Below the pieces are notes generated by a model. That model was not told where the DNA came from and did not search any database. It saw only the letters and a list, made by a program, of their open reading frames with translations. Shown here piece after piece: positions 59,032 through 64,000 of a stretch of 64,000 nt of DNA; the stretch's first letter is position 1; each line of letters opens with the position of its first letter. The stretch spans positions 2,378,001 through 2,442,000 of the forward strand of contig NZ_CP147012.1 of assembly GCF_037126285.1 (NCBI RefSeq), in the 5' to 3' direction. The translations under genes were made by a program, and so were the position numbers. The stretch comes from Bernardetia sp. MNP-M8. Its GTDB lineage: Bacteria > Bacteroidota > Bacteroidia > Cytophagales > Bernardetiaceae.

Positions 59032-60081
59032 ACGTGAACTCGGTATTATTTAGGTACAAATATTCTAGGTTTTTCTGGGTAGAAATGATAAGCTACTATT
59101 GTAGCTGCCATATGCGTAAATGCGTTTATAGGCTTCCTATGTCTAGAATGTTCTACGTCAAAAACGGAAATTAAAATATCATTTACAGATTCAATAATGG
59201 CTCTTTTTCTAAGTGTGTATTTTTCTTTCAATGTGATGAGTTGATTCTTCATATTTTTTTTTGTTTTAGTTATCATTTTAAGTCCCTTTTCATAGAGTTG
59301 TTCCCAAAGTTTTGTCAAATATCCTTTATCACCAAAGCAATTTCCTTTCAAATTTTTCAATAAATTTTTGAGTAGATTGTGGTTATTATCAGCCTTATTT
59401 GCTGCTGTAATTTCAAAAGCCATTACCTCTCCTAAATGATTGATGACTAAGTGAAGTTTAAATCCAAAAAACCACCCCATTGACCCTTTTCCTCGTTTTG
59501 CAATGTCTTTGAACACTTTATGAGAGTGAATACGACGATTATCAGAAACAACTATTTTCTTAGAATCAATGAAGTAAGTACCTGTTTCTTCACTTTTAGC
59601 ACACAGGAGTTTGGCGAGTACATACATAGGTAAACTTACCCTTTCTATTAATTCTAAAAATCGGTTATAGGAGCAAAGTTTAGGAAAATAAGGGACTAAA
59701 TCGTTACACACAAAACGTTGATAATAGTATTGAAAATTCTTATAACCTGAGTAATTATAATATACTAAAATAGTCATTATTTCACTAGCTGATAACTGGG
59801 GAACACGAGTAGGAGAAGGGGTGAAAGTGGAACTGCTTTTTGTTCCCACCCATTTACTAGATACATAAGATTGAGCTTGTAAACAGAACTCATCTACTAA
59901 ATAAAAAATACCGATTAGGTGGTCTTCGTCGAATTTTATAGTTTTGTCAAACATAAGGCTAAAGAGGTTAAAGTTGAGTAGAGCTATTCAAAAATAACCT
60001 TTTTTAGCCTTTTTTGACAAAAATAACTGAAATAAGTAAACAAAACACTGAAAGTCAATTAGTTAAAAACCGAGTTCACGT
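59032..60081 (-). mobile_element. Complete IS982-family insertion sequence, 1050 bp
   Basis: Both ends carry the inverted repeat ACGTGAACTCGGT, and the element is flanked by the 6-bp direct repeat TACTTA (59026-59031 and 60082-60087). The size and transposase fit IS982. The frame is open and the target duplication intact, so the copy may be active. Confidence 0.88.
59046..59954 (-). CDS. IS982-family DDE transposase
   Basis: A 302-aa transposase with the DDE residues of the IS982/DDE_Tnp_1 family: Asp in TYFIDSKKIVVSDNRR, Asp in FGDKGYLTK and Glu in KRAIIESVNDILIS. The N-terminal LSASEIMTILVYYNYSGYKNF is the IS982 leader. The ATG at 59954 is well placed and the stop is 14 bases from the element's left end. 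It moves its own element. No frameshift or truncation was seen. Confidence 0.93.
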   Translation of the reverse strand: MFDKTIKFDEDHLIGIFYLVDEFCLQAQSYVSSKWVGTKSSSTFTPSPTRVPQLSASEIMTILVYYNYSGYKNFQYYYQRFVCNDLVPYFPKLCSYNRFLELIERVSLPMYVLAKLLCAKSEETGTYFIDSKKIVVSDNRRIHSHKVFKDIAKRGKGSMGWFFGFKLHLVINHLGEVMAFEITAANKADNNHNLLKNLLKNLKGNCFGDKGYLTKLWEQLYEKGLKMITKTKKNMKNQLITLKEKYTLRKRAIIESVNDILISVFDVEHSRHRKPINAFTHMAATIVAYHFYPEKPRIFVPK

Positions 60082-60202
60082 TACTTAGCTACAGAAGCCA
60101 ATAACAATAAATTGTTGTTGGTTTTTTGCTTTAATAAATCAAAATAAATACAAAGAATCATTTTCTTACCTTTACATAAAAAAACAAATTTCACTTCCTA
60201 TA

Positions 60203-61876
60203 ATGACAAATAAAAATCGTTTTATTCCTTTCAAAAAAGAAATTTCAGGTATCGAATTACCAACTATTTTCAATTTCCCTTTTTATTATCAAGCTCATGA
60301 AATTGTAAAATTAGCTGCTGAACAAGTACAAGAATATTTAATCAGTCAGATAGACTGGAAACATAATTTTGGTTTAAATCAAAACGATACAGGTTTAGTA
60401 ATTGGAAAAATGTTTGGGGTTTTGGTGGTAGAAAACAGCAATAATGAAATTGGTTTTTTGGCTGCTTACTCAGGCAAATTGGCTGATAGCAACGCACATG
60501 CTTATTTTGTCCCTCCTGTTTTTGATATGCTAACAAAAAATGGTTTTTATAAACCTGAAGAGGAAGTGTTGAATACTCTAAATAAAGAAATAGAAGAATT
60601 AGAAAATAACAAAGAATTTAAAAATATTAAAAAATATTTTGAAAATCAAAGTAAAATAGCCAAAACTGAAATAGAAGAAGCTAAAAAAGAACTAGCAAAA
60701 AAGAAAAGAGAAAGAAAAATTAAAAGGAATTTGGCTGTAACTACACTTTCTCAAACCGATTTTGAAAATTTAAAGGAAGAGTTAAAAGATGAAAGTCTGA
60801 AACAACAATATTTTTTCAAAAAACTCAAAAAAGACTGGGAAAAGTGTTTAGAGAAATCTGAAACTCAACTCAAAGTCTTTACAGATAAAATAGCAGCACT
60901 CAAAAGTGAGAGAAAACAAAGAAGTAATCAGTTACAACAGCGTTTATTTGATAATTATAAATTTCTGAATGCAAAAGGAGAGTATAAAAGTCTTCAAACT
61001 ATTTTTAGTAAAGAATTACAAATTGCTCCTCCTGCTGGTGCAGGTGAGTGTGCAGCTCCTAAACTTTTACATTATGCCTATAAAAACAACCTTAAACCAA
61101 TAGCACTAGGAGAGTTTTGGTGGGGACAATCTCCAAAATCTGAAATCCGAAAACACAAAGAGTTCTATCCTTCTTGTCGCAATAAATGCGAGCCTATTTT
61201 AGGTTTTATGTTGGAAGGATTAGAAGTAGAAGAAAATCCAATGCTGAAAAATCCAGCAGAAGGAAAGGACTTAGAAGTTGTCTATGAAGATGAATATCTG
61301 TTGTTAGTTAACAAACCTGCCGAGTTTCTGTCTGTTCCAGGACGAAATATAAAAGATTCTGTTCAGACAAGAATGCAAAAATTATATACTGATGCAATGT
61401 TAGTTCATCGTTTAGACCAAAGTACATCTGGTTTGTTACTTGTTGCAAAAGACAAAGAAACTTATCATAATCTGCAAAGTCAGTTTATAAAAAGAACTGT
61501 AAATAAACGCTATTTGGCTATACTAGATGGTGTCTTACAAGAAAAAACAGCTTTTATAGATTTGCCTTTGCGTGTAGATTTGAATAATCGCCCACATCAA
61601 TTAGTTTGTTACCAACATGGGAAATCTGCACAAACAAAATATGAAGTGTTAGAAATTAAAGATGGAAAAACTCGTGTTTATTTTTATCCTCTTACAGGAA
61701 GAACACATCAGTTGAGAGTTCATGCAGCGCATCCAAATGGTTTGAATGCTGCCATAGTAGGCGATGATTTGTATGGAAAAAGAGCAAATCGTTTGCATTT
61801 ACATGCTGAATATTTAGAATTTAGTCATCCAAAGACTAAAAAGAGATTTAGTTTCAAAGTAAAGGCTGATTTTTAG
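60203..61876 (+). CDS. RluA-family pseudouridine synthase, long form
   Basis: A 557-aa enzyme whose C-terminal third (about 358-557) is a pseudouridine synthase of the RluA group: catalytic Asp405 in HRLDQSTSGLL, with 'YLLLVNKPAEFLSVPG' before and 'TGRTHQLRVHAAHPNGLNAAIVGDDLYG' after. It would isomerise uridines in rRNA or tRNA. The first 330 residues are an extension, with a coiled coil (about 120-245) and a motif 'PPAGAGECAAPKLLHYAYKNNLKPIALGEFWWG' plus FYPSCRNKCEPILGFML, seen in other long RluA-type proteins. The extension may bind the RNA target. It is transcribed alone. Confidence 0.9.
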   Translation: MTNKNRFIPFKKEISGIELPTIFNFPFYYQAHEIVKLAAEQVQEYLISQIDWKHNFGLNQNDTGLVIGKMFGVLVVENSNNEIGFLAAYSGKLADSNAHAYFVPPVFDMLTKNGFYKPEEEVLNTLNKEIEELENNKEFKNIKKYFENQSKIAKTEIEEAKKELAKKKRERKIKRNLAVTTLSQTDFENLKEELKDESLKQQYFFKKLKKDWEKCLEKSETQLKVFTDKIAALKSERKQRSNQLQQRLFDNYKFLNAKGEYKSLQTIFSKELQIAPPAGAGECAAPKLLHYAYKNNLKPIALGEFWWGQSPKSEIRKHKEFYPSCRNKCEPILGFMLEGLEVEENPMLKNPAEGKDLEVVYEDEYLLLVNKPAEFLSVPGRNIKDSVQTRMQKLYTDAMLVHRLDQSTSGLLLVAKDKETYHNLQSQFIKRTVNKRYLAILDGVLQEKTAFIDLPLRVDLNNRPHQLVCYQHGKSAQTKYEVLEIKDGKTRVYFYPLTGRTHQLRVHAAHPNGLNAAIVGDDLYGKRANRLHLHAEYLEFSHPKTKKRFSFKVKADF

Positions 61877-62016
61877 ATAGAAAGAAGTTTTTTGTTACTT
61901 TTTGTTTGTATCTGCATTTAGACATTAGTGCCATTGTTTTATAATTGTTAGTATTTCTTCCATAAAGAGCAAATGGTGTTTGTCAAATACATAATCACAA
62001 CTAACTCAAAAAAGAA

Positions 62017-63255
62017 ATGAAAAAAATCAAAAATATGGCTTTTATATTTACTGCTTTTCTAGTTTGGACAGCTTTTATTGGCTATGGATTTATGAATGGA
62101 TTTTTATTAAGATCTATTTCTGAAGATAATGCTGAATCTTTTATTAGTGTCACTCAAGAAAAAATAGACAATGAATTTGTAGGAAGTTTTGCCATGGTTT
62201 TGATAGAAAATGGAAAAATATCTCAAGATTTTTTTTATTCTGTTGATAAAGATAAGCCTGTAAACGAAAATACAGTTTTTCCTGTGGCATCTATTAGTAA
62301 ATGGGTTACTTCCTTCGGAGTTATGAAATTGGTAGAAGATGGAAAGTTAGATTTAGACAAACCAATAGACGATTATCTCACAAGGTGGCATCTTCCTAAA
62401 AGTGAATTTGATAATAAAAAAGTAACCGTTAGAAATCTACTTTCGCACTCCTCAGGATTGATAGATGATTTGGGTTATGATGGTTTTGCTCCTAATGAAA
62501 CTATTCAGACAATCGAAGAATCATTGACAAAAGCTGCTGATGCAGGCAGTTCTGACGGAGTTGCAATAGTAGGATATGAACCGAATAGTAAGTATATGTA
62601 TTCGGGAGCAGGTTATACGATATTGCAATTAGTTATTGAAGAAGTTAGTGGAAAATCTTTTCAAGAATATATGACACAAACAGTTTTTGAGCCTTTGAAA
62701 ATGGAAAATTCTACTTTTGAGTATCCTGAAAGCTCAAACAATCAACTTGCTCAAGTTTATAAAGTGGATGGAACAACAAGACAAATGAATAAATTTACTG
62801 CTCTTGCAGCAGCAGGATTGTACACAACTACAGAAGATTTATCAAAATTTTTGATAGCCAATGTGTCAGAAAATAATATTCTTTCCCAAGAAACTATTCA
62901 ATCGATGAGCAAACCTGAATCATTTATTAATAATACAAAAGTGTATGGATTAGGTCCTCATTTGTATAGTCAAGATGATATAAAATCAAATATTATTGGA
63001 CACGATGGTAGTGGAAATGATGCTATCAATACTGCTGCAAGAATAGATCTTAAATCTAAATCTGGAATAATAATATTAGAAACTGGAAACTGGAATATAG
63101 CTTCGTCCATAGCAGACGAATGGATTTTTTTGAAAGCAGGAATAGCTGATTATGTAGTTATGCAGCGTAACAAAACCTACATATTAACTTTACTCATAAT
63201 TGGATATATACTAATTATTGCTGTTTCTATTTTCATTATTAGAAAGAATAAATAA
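62017..63255 (+). CDS. Serine hydrolase, class C beta-lactamase fold
   Basis: A 412-aa protein anchored by an N-terminal helix (about 7-30) and a C-terminal helix (about 388-409). The outside part has the penicillin-binding fold: SxxK at S92/K95 (ASISKWV), Tyr in YSGAGYT and the HDGSGNDA motif. In class C and DD-peptidase relatives this Ser attacks beta-lactams or D-Ala peptides. Many family members are esterases or D-aminopeptidases, so the substrate is open. The doubly anchored topology is unusual among soluble lactamases. It precedes a STAS-like gene by 114 bases. Confidence 0.88.
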   Translation: MKKIKNMAFIFTAFLVWTAFIGYGFMNGFLLRSISEDNAESFISVTQEKIDNEFVGSFAMVLIENGKISQDFFYSVDKDKPVNENTVFPVASISKWVTSFGVMKLVEDGKLDLDKPIDDYLTRWHLPKSEFDNKKVTVRNLLSHSSGLIDDLGYDGFAPNETIQTIEESLTKAADAGSSDGVAIVGYEPNSKYMYSGAGYTILQLVIEEVSGKSFQEYMTQTVFEPLKMENSTFEYPESSNNQLAQVYKVDGTTRQMNKFTALAAAGLYTTTEDLSKFLIANVSENNILSQETIQSMSKPESFINNTKVYGLGPHLYSQDDIKSNIIGHDGSGNDAINTAARIDLKSKSGIIILETGNWNIASSIADEWIFLKAGIADYVVMQRNKTYILTLLIIGYILIIAVSIFIIRKNK

Positions 63256-63369
63256 AGCTAAAGAAAATCAGATTATTAATGTATTTTGTGTAGAAATAAT
63301 TTCATTTTTTTGAGTAAAAAATGTATATTAGACTTGTATAAATCTTTTTTACTACTAATATTATTTTTT

Positions 63370-63792
63370 ATGACTATTTATGAGAGCATTTTTTTGCGTT
63401 TAGACTTTTTCGAAGATAAAGGCTTCATAGAAGCAACTTGGTATCCTACAACAGAAAATTTCACAGAACGAGAGTATAAGGAAGAGTTTTTAAACTACTT
63501 AAATCTAGCCTTAGAATTCAAACCTAAACGAGCAATGATTAATACACAAGACTTTTTATTTACTACTTCGCCAACTTTACAAGAATGGACAAGTGAAACT
63601 ATTTCAGCCCCTATTATAGAAATGGGTTTAAAGGAAATGGCTTTTGTAGTAAGTAAGGAGTTTATGGCTCAACTTTCTATAGAACAACTTATGGAAGAGC
63701 CATCAGCCCAAAAGTTTATCACAAAATACTTTGACAGTAAAGAAGAGGCAAAAGAATGGATTTTGAGCTTTGCTGATAGTGAGACGATGTAA
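63370..63792 (+). CDS. SpoIIAA/STAS-like protein
   Basis: A 140-aa cytosolic paralog of the proteins at 39459 and 40197. The start at 63370 (MTIYESIFL) is chosen, since the 28 residues before it in the same frame are hydrophobic, begin with no ATG and have no counterpart. It has 'FIEATWYPTTENFTEREYKEEFL', 'PTLQEWTSETISAPIIEMGLKEMAFVVSKEFMAQLSIEQLMEE' and 'TKYFDSKEEAKEWIL'. Its nearest SpoIIE phosphatases are about 19 kb away in this window. It is a stand-alone gene and may share partners with the other copies. Confidence 0.75.
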   Translation: MTIYESIFLRLDFFEDKGFIEATWYPTTENFTEREYKEEFLNYLNLALEFKPKRAMINTQDFLFTTSPTLQEWTSETISAPIIEMGLKEMAFVVSKEFMAQLSIEQLMEEPSAQKFITKYFDSKEEAKEWILSFADSETM

Positions 63793-63856
63793 ATTATTTT
63801 TTTCTTCCTCATTTATCTTAAAAATGAGGAAGAAAAAATAAAATCTAAAAATTAAC

Positions 63857-64000
63857 ATGAAACAAATTCTAACTCTACTTTTTTGTTTTATATCCTTTCA
63901 AAGCTATTCTCAAGATACAACTTTTCTAAAAGTTCATTTTTTATATGGCTCAAAACCATTGAAAAGTGATGAAAATCCAGAACAAAAATGGTTTGGTGGA
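63857..64000 (+). CDS. Secreted protein, N-terminal 48 aa only
   Basis: An ATG at 63857 opens a frame that leaves the right edge of the window. The first 18 residues are a signal peptide (LTLLFCFISFQSYSQ), and the mature start reads DTTFLKVHFLYGSKPLKS. I recognise no family from this fragment. A hairpin of 17 bp lies just upstream (63798-63838). Confidence 0.7.
   Translation, partial: MKQILTLLFCFISFQSYSQDTTFLKVHFLYGSKPLKSDENPEQKWFGG

Noticed and set aside
63286-63369. Longer start for the STAS-like gene
   Set aside because: No ATG occurs before 63370 and the added hydrophobic residues are absent from the paralogs.
63798-63838. Terminator of the STAS-like gene
   Set aside because: A 17-bp stem is present but the 3' side on the plus strand is A-rich, not T-rich; it would fit a minus-strand transcript that I do not see.
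1-64000. tRNA, rRNA or riboswitch genes
   Set aside because: None of the gaps shows cloverleaf, rRNA or known riboswitch sequence on reading; weak cases could be missed without a covariance search.

Overview
The window reads as chromosomal DNA of an AT-rich member of the Bacteroidota, most likely a Cytophagales-type gliding marine bacterium (a Bernardetia-like genome would fit, but this is inference). Support comes from TAnnTTTG/TTG promoters typical of the phylum, few Shine-Dalgarno sequences, many signal-peptide and lipoprotein genes, a TonB receptor with a carboxypeptidase-like N-terminal domain, 7TMR-DISM receptors and SpoIIE phosphatases. No rRNA, tRNA or CRISPR array was seen.

Layout: 1-4.2 kb, a mostly minus-strand cluster (saccharopine-dehydrogenase-like reductase, SRPBCC protein, a decayed membrane-protein gene, DUF2147 protein, SDR, and a TetR repressor whose operators are visible). 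4.4-11 kb, glyA, a RING-like/PH-like membrane protein, a TrkH potassium channel subunit and asnS. 11-12.4 kb, a complete IS4-family element with 9-bp target duplication, and 20 bp away a 196-bp MITE with 8-bp duplication. 12.5-20 kb, SET protein, YceI lipoprotein, murF, and a class III polyhydroxyalkanoate synthase pair (phaC and an enlarged phaE). 20.5-27.3 kb, three tandem paralogous 7TMR-DISM/SpoIIE phosphatase receptors, each starting with TTG behind a conserved leader. 27-39 kb, metabolic and hypothetical genes (SDR, MmcQ/YjbR, monooxygenase, metal ABC permease, pssA, OmpA-propeller protein, SMI1/KNR4, pncB, M28 peptidase).

39.4-45.6 kb is a signalling island: two SpoIIAA/STAS-like proteins, a 1281-aa PAS/GAF/coiled-coil SpoIIE phosphatase, a SiaB-like GHKL kinase and a SiaC-like phosphoprotein. 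This resembles Pseudomonas SiaABC, but the diguanylate cyclase SiaD is absent and the extra STAS-like proteins are candidate outputs. Two further STAS-like paralogs lie at 34.2 and 63.4 kb. 46-48.7 kb is the conserved acpP-fabF-rnc cluster. 49.6-51.3 kb holds a WYL regulator and an epoxide-hydrolase-like enzyme.

51.6-53.9 kb is the most intriguing operon: an Lgt-like membrane protein overlapping a radical-SAM protein with the architecture of archaeal tetraether lipid synthase, followed by a 65-aa membrane protein. It may modify lipids or lipoproteins in an undescribed way. The rest carries a TonB receptor, glutaminase, hemerythrin, a PKD-like lipoprotein, a complete IS982-family element, an RluA-type pseudouridine synthase, a serine hydrolase and a truncated secreted-protein gene at the right edge. 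Intergenic regions are rich in short palindromic repeats, nearly all placed at gene 3' ends.
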